64,000 bases of DNA, taken from NCBI RefSeq assembly GCF_007860075.1, contig NZ_SJPP01000003.1, positions 868,001-932,000 on the forward strand, given 5' to 3'. This document shows positions 8,123 to 16,975 of this stretch, piece after piece. Under the pieces are notes generated by a model. The model did not search any database. It saw nothing but the letters and a program-made list of their open reading frames with translations, and had not been told where the DNA came from. The translations under genes and the position numbers were made by a program. Within the stretch, counting starts at the first letter, position 1. Every line of letters starts with the position of its first letter. The DNA comes from Symmachiella macrocystis. GTDB taxonomy: Bacteria; Planctomycetota; Planctomycetia; Planctomycetales; Planctomycetaceae.

Positions 8123-9739
8123 ATGATGAACAAGACGTCGGCCGATTCACCAGTTCTGGTGGTCGGAGGTCGTACAACGGGATTGATGATGGCGGCCGAA
8201 TTGGCACGGCATGATGTGGCGGTGCGCATCATCGACAAATCACCGGGCATCGACCCACATTGTCGCGCCACGGTGCTTCATTCGCGTTCATTAGAGATCC
8301 TGCATAGCCTGGGCATCGTGGATGATATCGTCGCGTGCGCACAACCATTGCACGGAGTCAGTCTGTACGTGAATGGAGAGCCGCGAGGCCGATCCGAGGA
8401 AATGCCGGTCGATTCCCCCTTTCCGTTGAGTCTCGGTCTCCCACAATCCACAACCGAGTCCATTCTCGAAAAACACCTCAACGACCTTGGCGTATTTGTT
8501 GAGCGTAATACGCAACTGACGTCGCTCGAACAATCCGCCGACAAGGTTCGTGCGCGTTTGCTGCATTACGACGGCCGTGCAGAGGTCGTCGAAACGCCGT
8601 GGGTGATCGGCTGCGACGGGGCACATAGCACGGTGCGGCACCAGACCGAGGAGACATTTCCTGGCGATGCGGATCCATACCCCTACTTGCTTGCCGACGT
8701 GGTCATGGACGGTCCCCTAGAACCGGGGGATGTCTATATCTTTCTGCATGACGACGGCGAATTGTTTCTATTCATTCTCAACGAGGGACGCCGTATGGTT
8801 GTCGCCAACGTTGCCAAGGAGACCGACATCAGCCGGGATCCCACGTGCGAGCAGGTGCAAGAGTTGGTCACACAGCGCAGCCAACATGACTTTCACCTGT
8901 CGGACCCGCGCTGGCTCACGCACTTTCACATCAATTACCGACTCGCTCCGCATTACCGGCATGGGCGAACTTTTCTGGCAGGGGATGCGGCGCACGTGCA
9001 CAGTTTGCTGGGGGGACTGGGAATGAACACCGGCATCCAAGACGCACACAATCTCGCCTGGAAACTCGCTTTGGTCATGCGCGGCGTCGCTCCAGCCACT
9101 TGGCTGGACACCTATGAGACCGAACGGCGACAGGTCGCCGAAGATGTGATTGCCACGACCAAACTCGCCACACAGAACGCGGAATTATTTGCCGAACTTT
9201 CCTCCACGGACCGTGAAAAACTAGTTCCTCACATGTTCGTGCCGGAAGGCGAGAAAATGCGGGTCCGGAACCATGAAGAACAAATCGACCTCGACTATCG
9301 CTCCAGCTCCATTTGCTTCGAGCCGGAGGAGGGGTTTGCAAACGGCCCGCATCCCGGCGCGCGGGCTTTAGATTCGCCCATTCATCTCGACGGCCAGCTC
9401 TGTCAGTTCTACGACTTACTGCGCAGCTCCAAGCACGGTTTATTCCTCTTCGCCCCTGCCTCCTCACAAGGTACTGTTTCGACCGAACTCACCACCGCAG
9501 CAGAAGCGGCTGCGCGTGACCACGGGGATTGGATTGCTGTCCACCTCGTTGACGATTGGAATGGGGAGTCCACAGTTCCATCGAACGTTACTCCTATTGA
9601 AGATCCTCAACAAACGCTCCGTCAACGCTATGGAATTGGAGAATCAACCGGCCTGTATCTCATCCGCCCCGACGGCTACGTCGCCTATCGCAGTCGGCAG
9701 TTAGACAGCCTAGACGAATACCTCGCCCGCATTCTTTAA
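8123..9739 (+). CDS. FAD-dependent monooxygenase (PHBH/phenol hydroxylase type)
   Basis: About 538 residues of the class A flavoprotein hydroxylase family. The N-terminal Rossmann strand reads VLVVGGRTTGLMMAAEL, where the middle glycine of GxGxxG is replaced by Arg. The VIGCDGAHSTVR DG motif lies near residue 165 and FLAGDAAHVHSLLGGLGMN (GD motif, flavin ribityl) near 285. The C-terminal 150 residues match the thioredoxin-like domain of the phenol-hydroxylase branch (YLIRPDGYVAYRS at the end). The enzymes hydroxylate aromatic or polyketide substrates with NAD(P)H and oxygen; the substrate is unknown here. ATG 8123 has GGAG five bases upstream; an upstream in-frame ATG at 8075 lacks one. Confidence 0.85.
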   Translation: MMNKTSADSPVLVVGGRTTGLMMAAELARHDVAVRIIDKSPGIDPHCRATVLHSRSLEILHSLGIVDDIVACAQPLHGVSLYVNGEPRGRSEEMPVDSPFPLSLGLPQSTTESILEKHLNDLGVFVERNTQLTSLEQSADKVRARLLHYDGRAEVVETPWVIGCDGAHSTVRHQTEETFPGDADPYPYLLADVVMDGPLEPGDVYIFLHDDGELFLFILNEGRRMVVANVAKETDISRDPTCEQVQELVTQRSQHDFHLSDPRWLTHFHINYRLAPHYRHGRTFLAGDAAHVHSLLGGLGMNTGIQDAHNLAWKLALVMRGVAPATWLDTYETERRQVAEDVIATTKLATQNAELFAELSSTDREKLVPHMFVPEGEKMRVRNHEEQIDLDYRSSSICFEPEEGFANGPHPGARALDSPIHLDGQLCQFYDLLRSSKHGLFLFAPASSQGTVSTELTTAAEAAARDHGDWIAVHLVDDWNGESTVPSNVTPIEDPQQTLRQRYGIGESTGLYLIRPDGYVAYRSRQLDSLDEYLARIL

Positions 9740-9838
9740 TCTGAAGAATACGCTTTGCAGTCCGCAATGACCGTAACTGCCTAACACGTTACGATACGCA
9801 CAGCAGCCCCTAACTCTACTTACAACTTGCGAAACCAT

Positions 9839-10375
9839 ATGACCGAAGACCCTGTGCCGCCCGATACATCATCGCCAACGACAGTCAAAGCAAAGACCGC
9901 CTGGAACGATGAGAAGTCCTTCCTGCTCTCGGTGATTCAACCTGGATTGGCGGGGTTGATGGATGGGTCGGTCTCGTCGCTGGCTCCGTTGTTTGCCGCT
10001 GCGCTGGCGACACAAAGTAGCCGCACTGCTTTTCTGGTCGGGTTGGCGACCGCTGTGGGGGCGGGGATTAGCATGGCTTTTTCCGAGGCGCTTTCGGACG
10101 ATGGGAAACTCAGCGGTCGCGGGAATCCCTTCTTACGCGGTGCCGTTTGCGGGGGTATGACCTTTCTGGGGGCAATCGGTCACACGCTGCCGTTTTTAAT
10201 CCCCACCTTCACCGTCGCTGCCTACACGGCCGGCGCGGTTGTGGTTGTGGAATTACTGGTCATCGCCTGGATTCGCCATCGCTATATGAAAACCCCACTT
10301 GGGGCCGCAATCGTGACAGTGATCGTCGGTGGACTGATCGTCTTTTTAGCCGGCGTTATCATCGGCAGTTCTTAA
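9839..10375 (+). CDS. VIT1/CCC1-like integral membrane protein
   Basis: About 178 residues with five hydrophobic segments after a 35-residue polar N terminus. The first segment, LAGLMDGSVSSLAPLFAAAL, and the second, VGAGISMAFSEALSDDG, resemble the VIT1/CCC1 iron-manganese transporter family, whose first two helices carry GxxDGxxS and M-(A)-x-E motifs. The glutamate in MAFSEAL would be the metal-site residue. The remaining helices (FLGAIGHTLPFLIPTF, VVVVELLVIAWI and GGLIVFLAGVIIGSS) fit the family topology. Substrate is inferred, not shown. ATG 9839 is chosen over an in-frame TTG at 9827; no clear ribosome site is visible. It lies 100 bases after the monooxygenase. Confidence 0.6.
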   Translation: MTEDPVPPDTSSPTTVKAKTAWNDEKSFLLSVIQPGLAGLMDGSVSSLAPLFAAALATQSSRTAFLVGLATAVGAGISMAFSEALSDDGKLSGRGNPFLRGAVCGGMTFLGAIGHTLPFLIPTFTVAAYTAGAVVVVELLVIAWIRHRYMKTPLGAAIVTVIVGGLIVFLAGVIIGSS

Positions 10376-10470
10376 TCCACCATAGCGCGCCGATTGTGAA
10401 TGTCTGTATCGTACACCTATAATGCGCCGCAGCGTGACATCGAAACAGAATCGAAACCAAGGAGTCGGTT

Positions 10471-11556
10471 GTGATGTGTGATCGTCGTGGCTTTGTCATA
10501 TTGCTGGCCCTGTTTTGTTGTTCCTACGGGCAACGAATCGCTGTTGCTCAGCAGACAGCAACGCCCAAAACCGTTGTCGCTTCCCAAGAGAAACCGCTGG
10601 CCGGATATCCCGTCGCCGCTGCCCGCCGCCGTGCGATTGCCACGGCCCCGTTCCATCGCCCGCTCGATGAAGACACGATCAAAAAGTGGATGGATATCAG
10701 TTCGCAATGCACGATTGCTGAATTTGAATTATTTCTGGCACCCCTTTCGCCACAGGAAGCGAAGCTGCTGGCGAAAATCGAAAACATGCCGCCTCCGATT
10801 GTCAATCGTTTGTATTTTGAGCATCTGCGCAGCGTGCTAAAAAACGGCGGACTATATTCGCTAACGCTTGAGGAAAAAACGCTGGACGAGCCATTTCAGC
10901 ACACGACGCCGGCGATGGAAAACGAATTGTTCGGCGCTTTTGAATGTGTCTTCGCCAGCGTCGGGCCGCCCAACGGTTCGCCCCGTTACGGCGATGTGAT
11001 CATCCGTATGAAGGATACCGTCCGCGAAACCGGTTGGGCGACGCCGTTTAGCGGGATGCATTTCATCTATTCCATCCGCCATCAGCCCGCACGAAAAATG
11101 CAGGATCTCTTAGCCAGCGGCAAACCGCTCCCAACAGCGCGGACCAACCCGCTGAGTCTGGGATTCGATGATCGACTGAGTTATTCGCACTATATTGTCA
11201 CGGAACAATATTGGCACAAGGCACTCGCTTATCAGGCGATTTTGGTACTACGCAACTTAGACAATTCAAAGTCGGGCGATCTCGCGCGACAACGCTTCGA
11301 GGCGATGCTGGTCGAACAGAATGCTGAGAAATTCTGGGCGCTCTTCATTCCGGCCCGTGAGAAAGGGTTATCGGCGGAAGCGGAAGCAGCACGGGTCCCA
11401 TTTGGATATCTGGAAGCCAAGTTTCCCAGCAAGTTATCGATGGATTTCGTCACCTCCATCGAAGTCTCGCCCGAGCAACTCGCCGAAGTCCGCACGTGGC
11501 CCGAAGCAAAGCCGTATCTATCACGGATCCGTGTGAAGCCCAAGGGAGTGGACTAA
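10471..11556 (+). CDS. Secreted hypothetical protein
   Basis: A 361-residue protein whose family I do not recognise. The N terminus (FVILLALFCCSYGQRIAVAQQ) is a signal peptide. A helical charged region (TIKKWMDISSQCTIAEFELFL) follows, then a mixed region with YGDVIIRMKDTVRETGWATPFSG and HFIYSIRHQPARKMQDL, reminiscent of small toxin-fold or DUF3626-like segments; this is only an impression. AAGGAG lies six bases before GTG 10471 and nine before ATG 10474, so either may start translation. Its stop codon overlaps that of the convergent ligase gene by four bases. Confidence 0.6.
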   Translation: MMCDRRGFVILLALFCCSYGQRIAVAQQTATPKTVVASQEKPLAGYPVAAARRRAIATAPFHRPLDEDTIKKWMDISSQCTIAEFELFLAPLSPQEAKLLAKIENMPPPIVNRLYFEHLRSVLKNGGLYSLTLEEKTLDEPFQHTTPAMENELFGAFECVFASVGPPNGSPRYGDVIIRMKDTVRETGWATPFSGMHFIYSIRHQPARKMQDLLASGKPLPTARTNPLSLGFDDRLSYSHYIVTEQYWHKALAYQAILVLRNLDNSKSGDLARQRFEAMLVEQNAEKFWALFIPAREKGLSAEAEAARVPFGYLEAKFPSKLSMDFVTSIEVSPEQLAEVRTWPEAKPYLSRIRVKPKGVD

Positions 11557-12932
11557 CTCAGCGGAACGAACCGTCGCAATTTGTTGGTTTCAGCATGCCG
11601 GGGCAGGTCGGGAACAACTTCGATGGACACCTCCGCATTGTTCAACCCTCCCTCGGCGAGTGCACGCACCAACGCCGTCTTCAGAGCGTCGGCAGGAATT
11701 TCGCCGTGTGTCATCGCCAGGACGCGCGCCCCGGCTGGAGTTTGCTGGACTTGGTATTCGCTGATATGCGGCTCTTGCCCGAGAATGCTCCGAAAAATCA
11801 TAGGATGTATTTTGGTGTTCTCGCGATAGACAAACCAATTGTCTGCCCGGCCTTTGACTTCGGTGATCCGCCGGTATCCTGGAGCGTCCGGATTGGGGCC
11901 ACCGTCAAGGACAACCGTATCGGTCAGTTCATAACGGATCATGGGCATCACCTGTCCGTACAATTTGGTCACCAGCAACCGGTCAGCCTGCGCAGCGTCG
12001 GACACCGGTTGATCGTGCTCGTCCACCGGTTCAAAGATCAAAAAGTCTTCGGCGATCGTCATGCCCGAATAAGAATTCCCCTCAGTGCCGGCCACACCGA
12101 TTTCGACCGAGCCCCACTGGTTGTGAATATTTATGCCCCAGACCTGAAGCGCCATGTCGCGAGCCTGTTGCGGCAGCGGCTCAGAGTTGGTGGAAATACG
12201 TTGCAAATTGATCTGCAGCCGTCCATCAAGAGCTTCGGCGCACAATTCCTCAACGATCGAGGAATACCCAATCAGCCGGTCGGGTTGAAACGCATTCAGC
12301 CGCTCGACCATCGTGCGCATCGCGGTATTGGCGGAAAGCACAAGCACATCACGCTCAGGGTCAACCATGCTGGGAAACAATAACCGGCTGGCGTGCACAT
12401 AGGACCCAGCACAGACAACTGCCGTCCGTTTCGGACCTGCCGGGGGATGGGCCACATCTTGCTGGGCTTCCATCCGCGTTGTGATGTTGGTGGTCACGAC
12501 AAATGTTTCCCAATCCCACAGAAACAACCCGCGTTTGCCGGACGAACCGCCAGTGGCAGCGGCGTAATATTCATCCATGTAATACGCATTTGTCTCTTCG
12601 CCCGAGAGCAGACGCTTTAAGTGCGCATTCACATCATCCTGTTTCAACCGCCGGTCCGTAACAACATCGTCCCAGTGCGTCATCACATCCGCCTTGGTCA
12701 TGGGTGGAATCTTTGCCAAGTCGCTGACCTCCAACGTACTCGCTTCCAAATGGCCCAAGCGCCCCGCGTGAAATGGCGATTCCTGCTGCGCTGCGGCCAC
12801 AATCTTTCGCAGCCGCAACGTTTGTTCTTCTAAGACCCGGTCGCGACTCCAAGACAGCCGTTCGATCGCCTCGGCGGTAAACCCCCGCACGTCGGCAAGG
12901 TGTTTTTCTCGCAATGCTTTAAAATTGGCCAT
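11553..12932 (-). CDS. Phenylacetate-CoA ligase/F390-synthetase-like adenylate-forming enzyme
   Basis: About 459 residues of the PaaK-like branch of the adenylating superfamily. The glycine-rich AMP-binding loop is AAATGGSSGKRGLFLWDW. QWGSVEIGVAGTEG carries the A5-type acidic residue, LLVTKLYGQVMPMIRYELTD is the A7-A8 region with YxL(S/T)D, and RADNWFVYRENTKIHPM resembles the hinge following it. Such enzymes activate aryl or acyl acids to CoA thioesters via an adenylate. The acid is unknown. ATG 12932 (MANFKALREKH) is preferred to ATG 12950. It ends convergently on the preceding gene, and a second adenylating enzyme begins divergently 340 bases away. Confidence 0.8.
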   Translation of the reverse strand: MANFKALREKHLADVRGFTAEAIERLSWSRDRVLEEQTLRLRKIVAAAQQESPFHAGRLGHLEASTLEVSDLAKIPPMTKADVMTHWDDVVTDRRLKQDDVNAHLKRLLSGEETNAYYMDEYYAAATGGSSGKRGLFLWDWETFVVTTNITTRMEAQQDVAHPPAGPKRTAVVCAGSYVHASRLLFPSMVDPERDVLVLSANTAMRTMVERLNAFQPDRLIGYSSIVEELCAEALDGRLQINLQRISTNSEPLPQQARDMALQVWGINIHNQWGSVEIGVAGTEGNSYSGMTIAEDFLIFEPVDEHDQPVSDAAQADRLLVTKLYGQVMPMIRYELTDTVVLDGGPNPDAPGYRRITEVKGRADNWFVYRENTKIHPMIFRSILGQEPHISEYQVQQTPAGARVLAMTHGEIPADALKTALVRALAEGGLNNAEVSIEVVPDLPRHAETNKLRRFVPLS

Positions 12933-13275
12933 TCTCAGACGTGCTCCCATTCAAAACTTATCAAGGGCATTGCCCACTGCTTGCAGGCAATCGTATCGCC
13001 TCATCCCAAGGGATGCGACATCAGCCTATTTGAATATTCGTGAATAAACCGCTGCCACCACGTCGGACTTTGTTCTCCCGCATGATCTCGGTACCAACGG
13101 CGGATTCCGCACTCGCATCGAGTCGCTCCCTCTGTATAATTCGACTTCGCTACCATCGTCGGTGAGATGGCCGATTTGCGTCCTCCCCAACCGCACTCCC
13201 TATCCTGTCGGCATATTCGGCCGCAAGGATTTTTGAACGTTAAATTTCAACGTTGATAGTACAAAGGACCGACTT
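12933..13275. other. Divergent intergenic region
   Basis: These 343 bases separate two divergently transcribed adenylating enzymes. No gene or strong repeat is evident. It includes a short AT-rich patch around 13025-13045 (GAATATTC palindrome) and AAGGA just before the downstream start. Confidence 0.5.
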
Positions 13276-14826
13276 ATGCCGATCACCGGCCCTCCGCTAG
13301 AAAAACCCGTGCTGCTCGCGGACATTTTGAAAATCGGTCTGGAGTCTAATCCCGATGCGGCGGCGATTGTTTCATCCGATAGAAGTTGGACGTGGCGGGA
13401 ACTCGATGCGGCAAGTCGACGGTTGGCTGCCAATCTACTGGCCCTTGGCCTCAAACCGGGAGACCGAGCAGCTTCGCTCATGCCCAATCGGACCGATCTG
13501 GTGATCTATTATCTGGCTTGTTTAAAAGCAGGGCTGGTGGCCACGCCGCTGAACTATCGTTACCAGGCCCCAGAGATTGACCACGCGCTCGAAGTGACCG
13601 GTGCCTCGATCTTGCTGGCGCATGCAGAACGTGATGCCGATCTGGAACTCAGTCAATTGGCCGGACAATTGCCGTTGGGGCGCATCACCTACAATGCCGT
13701 CGACGACCGCCGGAGTTTCGAAGAACTGCTGCAAACAGAACCCACAGCGATGGACCTCCCTAGCCCGGCAGCTGATGAACCGGCGTTCATCTTCTTTACC
13801 TCAGGGAGCACCGGCAAACCCAAAGGGGTCACGCACACGCGCGAGACCTTCGGTTGGATGCTCGCCAGCGCCATTACTGGTTTTGAATTCGTCCCCGAGG
13901 ATATTTTCCTACCCGCTTCGTCCATCTCGCATATCGGCGCTTCGCTGTTTTCGCTAGCCGGCTTGGCCGCCGGAATCCGCATCGATGTTGCGCATGCGAT
14001 CATTGGGGAAGAGGTTTTAGTACTCTTGGCGAGCACCCGGCCGACAATGCTCTGCATGCTGCCGGCGGCGCTGTTTGCCTTGGTTCGCGACCACGGCGCG
14101 GACCACGAACATTTTCATTCGCTCCGCCTCTGTGTTGCCGGCGGCGACAAAGTCTCTGCCGAGTTGGAACGAGAATTCGTTGAGTTGGCCGGTATCGAAA
14201 TCGACGAAACCTACGGGATGTCGGAGATCGGTTTGGCCACGATCAATCCGGTGTCGGGAAAAAATAAAGTCGGCTCCATTGGACGGCTCGCCCCCGGGTT
14301 TGCCGCATCGATACGGGACGAACAAGGCCGCGAGGTGCCGGTGGGAACCGATGGGCGGCTATGGATCCAATCACGCTCCAACACAATCGGCTACTGGAAC
14401 CGCCCCGATGCCACAGCAGAAACCATTGTTGACGGTTGGCTCGATACGGGCGACGTGGTCCGCGTTGACGAAGAGGACTACCTGTGGTTTGACGGCCGGC
14501 AGAAGCAGATCATTATTCACGACGGTTCCAACATCTGCCCGCAGGAAGTCGAAGACTCATTGGTTGAACATCCGGCAGTAGAAAGCGCCGGAGTCGTCGG
14601 CATACATGACACCGTGCATGGAGAAAACGTCCGTGCCTATATCACTCTCACGGCCGGAACCGAGCGTCCGACGGTGGCTGAGTTGATCCACTTTTCACGA
14701 GCGCGCGTCGGCTACAAAGCGCCGGAGGAAATCGTGGTGCTCGACGAAATGCCGTTGAACGCGACGGGAAAAATCGACCGCGCCTCGCTGAAACGCATGG
14801 CCGAGTCCCGCAGTTTGCAGTCGTGA
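13276..14826 (+). CDS. AMP-dependent acyl-CoA synthetase/ligase
   Basis: A 516-residue ANL-superfamily enzyme with all core motifs: FFTSGSTGKPKGVTHT (A3, about 175-190), DETYGMSEIG (A5, near 315), WLDTGDVVRVDEEDYLWFDG (A7-A8) and NATGKIDRASLKRM (A10, with the catalytic lysine). It activates a carboxylic acid to the acyl-adenylate and then the CoA thioester in the cytoplasm, most likely a medium- or long-chain fatty acid or related acid. AAGGA lies eight bases before ATG 13276. It has no signal peptide. The divergent PaaK-like gene suggests a shared control region. Confidence 0.88.
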   Translation: MPITGPPLEKPVLLADILKIGLESNPDAAAIVSSDRSWTWRELDAASRRLAANLLALGLKPGDRAASLMPNRTDLVIYYLACLKAGLVATPLNYRYQAPEIDHALEVTGASILLAHAERDADLELSQLAGQLPLGRITYNAVDDRRSFEELLQTEPTAMDLPSPAADEPAFIFFTSGSTGKPKGVTHTRETFGWMLASAITGFEFVPEDIFLPASSISHIGASLFSLAGLAAGIRIDVAHAIIGEEVLVLLASTRPTMLCMLPAALFALVRDHGADHEHFHSLRLCVAGGDKVSAELEREFVELAGIEIDETYGMSEIGLATINPVSGKNKVGSIGRLAPGFAASIRDEQGREVPVGTDGRLWIQSRSNTIGYWNRPDATAETIVDGWLDTGDVVRVDEEDYLWFDGRQKQIIIHDGSNICPQEVEDSLVEHPAVESAGVVGIHDTVHGENVRAYITLTAGTERPTVAELIHFSRARVGYKAPEEIVVLDEMPLNATGKIDRASLKRMAESRSLQS

Positions 14827-15090
14827 TGTCGGCGCAGCTGTGGCTGTCTAATGACAATCGGTTAGTCCGCCGGAAAGCATCACGCCACCACTGTTCGCTG
14901 AGAAGCTCTATTTAGTTTAGTTAAATTTTGCCGATTCGAGGGATTTTTCTTGATGTCTGTTCTGTGACACTTCACGATAGAGCGCATGCTGAAGAGTTTG
15001 CTCTGTGGAAACTCTGCCAATTTCCAGCTCATTCGCAATCGTTTCGGTGCGCTGTTTGAGGCGAAATCACTATTCTAAGAAGGTCGAACC

Positions 15091-15711
15091 ATGTCGAAGT
15101 TGATTTTGGGGGTTGTTGTCGTCATTGGTTTGGCTGTTTCCTCCCCACTTCAGGCCGGACAAACCTTTGATCTGCGTGACGCGAGCATTGAAGACATCGA
15201 CGAGTCCGCCTCGTTCGATTTATTCGGAGCCAACGGGCTCGTGGTGACCGTCAGCGCTAATATTGGCGAATTGAATCGCACCAGCTCTGCATTCGGGATC
15301 AATGCGCCGTTAACCGGCGACGATACCGACACAATCGATGCCATCAATGGAATCGAAGCGGTCATTCTTACGTTTAACCGCCACGTCCTCTTTGATGCGA
15401 TCACACTCTCGCTTTACACACCCGAACCATCTGCTGCGATTGAAGATATTGCAGGGTTGACGATCGGAGCGTTTCCAACGGTCTATCCCGTCGCCATCAA
15501 TCCCGCGGTGGATCCCTATAGTTTCACCTCCGATAACTTCGTAGCCATCGGTCAGAGTGTGGAACTGCAATGGGTCCAGGGGAATGGTTTCAGCTTTGAC
15601 AACTTCACGGTGTCCGTCATTCCTGAGCCGAGCACATTTGCCTTGCTCGGTATCGGCGGTGTGGCGCTGGTGGGTTACGGATGGCGGCGCAAACGACGGC
15701 AAGTCGCGTGA
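15091..15711 (+). CDS. PEP-CTERM sorted exported protein
   Basis: A 206-residue protein with an N-terminal signal peptide (LILGVVVVIGLAVSSPLQAG). The C-terminal sorting signal starts VIPEPSTFALLGIGG at about residue 176 and ends with a hydrophobic helix and the basic cluster WRRKRRQVA. PEP-CTERM proteins are cleaved and anchored or released by exosortase. The body (QTFDLRDASIEDIDESASFD and following) is a beta-rich extracellular domain with no catalytic motif. AAGG lies about eight bases before the ATG. No exosortase is in this window. Confidence 0.85.
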   Translation: MSKLILGVVVVIGLAVSSPLQAGQTFDLRDASIEDIDESASFDLFGANGLVVTVSANIGELNRTSSAFGINAPLTGDDTDTIDAINGIEAVILTFNRHVLFDAITLSLYTPEPSAAIEDIAGLTIGAFPTVYPVAINPAVDPYSFTSDNFVAIGQSVELQWVQGNGFSFDNFTVSVIPEPSTFALLGIGGVALVGYGWRRKRRQVA

Positions 15712-15760
15712 TTACGGATCGCGCCGTGTTGCAGCTTCGCCGTGTTAATCTTTCAGCGTG

Positions 15761-16975
15761 TTATTCTTTTTCAGTAATTTTCCACAGATGTTCATCGCTG
15801 CGGACATACAGCGCGCCTTTGGCAGCTGCCGGCGTGCAGAGGATCGTGTCGACGAATTCCGCCGAGTGCACGAGTTCTCCTTTTTTGCCCGTTAAATCAA
15901 CGACTTGCGCCAGCCCTTTTTCGCTGAACAAATACATCTTGCCGTCGGCAATCACCGGTGTTCCGCTAAAGGGCCCTTTGAGCCGCAGTTGCCATAGCAT
16001 GTCGCCGTTGGTCGCATCGCCGGCACGGAGGACCCCGGCGCGATTTGTTGTATAAACGCGGCCGTCATACACGATGGGACTTGGCGTCGAAGGCCCCAAT
16101 CGCTGCTCCTGCCAGACGACTTCCGGAGCATCGCTGTCGGGAATATACCGTAGCGCGGTTAAGCCTTGGGACGGCACGTACAACATATCCCCCACCACGG
16201 TTGCCGAAGGAATCGTTGCACACTCGGCTGCGTGCTTCCAAACTTCTTGGCCGGTTTGCGGATCGTAGCCGATCAAGTTTTCAGCCGATTGCAACACGAC
16301 GAATTTCTCATCCGGCGTGCGTCCGGACAAGACGGTCGGCGAGGTCCAGTTGTTTCCCACCGGCCGGTCGATTTTCCATGTTTGCTCTCCCGTTTCGACA
16401 TCCATCGCCGTGGCAAACGATTCACTCGCGTTTTCGACTTGCACAACCACTTGATTGCCAACCACGACCGGGGACGAAGCCATGCCCAGGCTGTTACTCG
16501 CATTAGGAAAGTCGTGCGTCAAACCACGAAACCATTGCAGATTGCCGTCAAGGTCCAAACAGATCAGATCGTTGGAAGAGAAAAACGCAAAGATCCGCTC
16601 GCCATCGCTGGCGGGTTGCGGCGTGGCGTTGCACATCTTGGGATGCGACATCGTGCGCCCCGTCGCCAAAAACTGCCGATGCCAAATCGTGGCGCCGGTC
16701 TGCGCATTGATGCACAGCACATGCAACCGGTCTTGGCGAAAGCCGGAACTGGCAGTCAGATAGACCCGATCGCCGATGACAATCGGTCCTGACAGTCCCC
16801 GACCCGGCAGATCGACCGTCCAGGCGATGTTGGTGCCGTCGCTGATGTCGAATTTTACGGGCAGTTTCTCGGCCGAGATTCCGTTGGCGTCGCTGCCGCG
16901 AAATTGCGTCCAGTCGGCTCCCATTTGCGTGATGGACAACAGGGCCAGACTGACGAATACAAGATGCTGTTTCAT
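15761..16975 (-). CDS. Secreted PQQ-like beta-propeller protein
   Basis: About 404 residues: a signal peptide (MKQHLVFVSLALLSITQMGA) followed by WTQFRGSDANGISAEKLP, the common opening of planctomycete outer-membrane-assembly/PQQ-like proteins. It continues with repeated propeller blades such as VYLTASSGFRQDRLHVLCIN, DLDGNLQWFRGL, DVETGEQTWKID, DPQTGQEVWKHA and DATNGDMLWQLR. Each blade carries the tryptophan docking motif. No quinoprotein catalytic calcium site is evident, so it is probably a scaffold or binding protein. Its ATG overlaps the stop of the upstream gene as ATGA, with GGAG upstream, so it is translationally coupled to it. Confidence 0.85.
   Translation of the reverse strand: MKQHLVFVSLALLSITQMGADWTQFRGSDANGISAEKLPVKFDISDGTNIAWTVDLPGRGLSGPIVIGDRVYLTASSGFRQDRLHVLCINAQTGATIWHRQFLATGRTMSHPKMCNATPQPASDGERIFAFFSSNDLICLDLDGNLQWFRGLTHDFPNASNSLGMASSPVVVGNQVVVQVENASESFATAMDVETGEQTWKIDRPVGNNWTSPTVLSGRTPDEKFVVLQSAENLIGYDPQTGQEVWKHAAECATIPSATVVGDMLYVPSQGLTALRYIPDSDAPEVVWQEQRLGPSTPSPIVYDGRVYTTNRAGVLRAGDATNGDMLWQLRLKGPFSGTPVIADGKMYLFSEKGLAQVVDLTGKKGELVHSAEFVDTILCTPAAAKGALYVRSDEHLWKITEKE

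Noticed and set aside
11496-12383. 295-codon plus-strand frame opposite the PaaK-like gene
   Set aside because: No domain is visible, and the minus-strand reading has all adenylating motifs.
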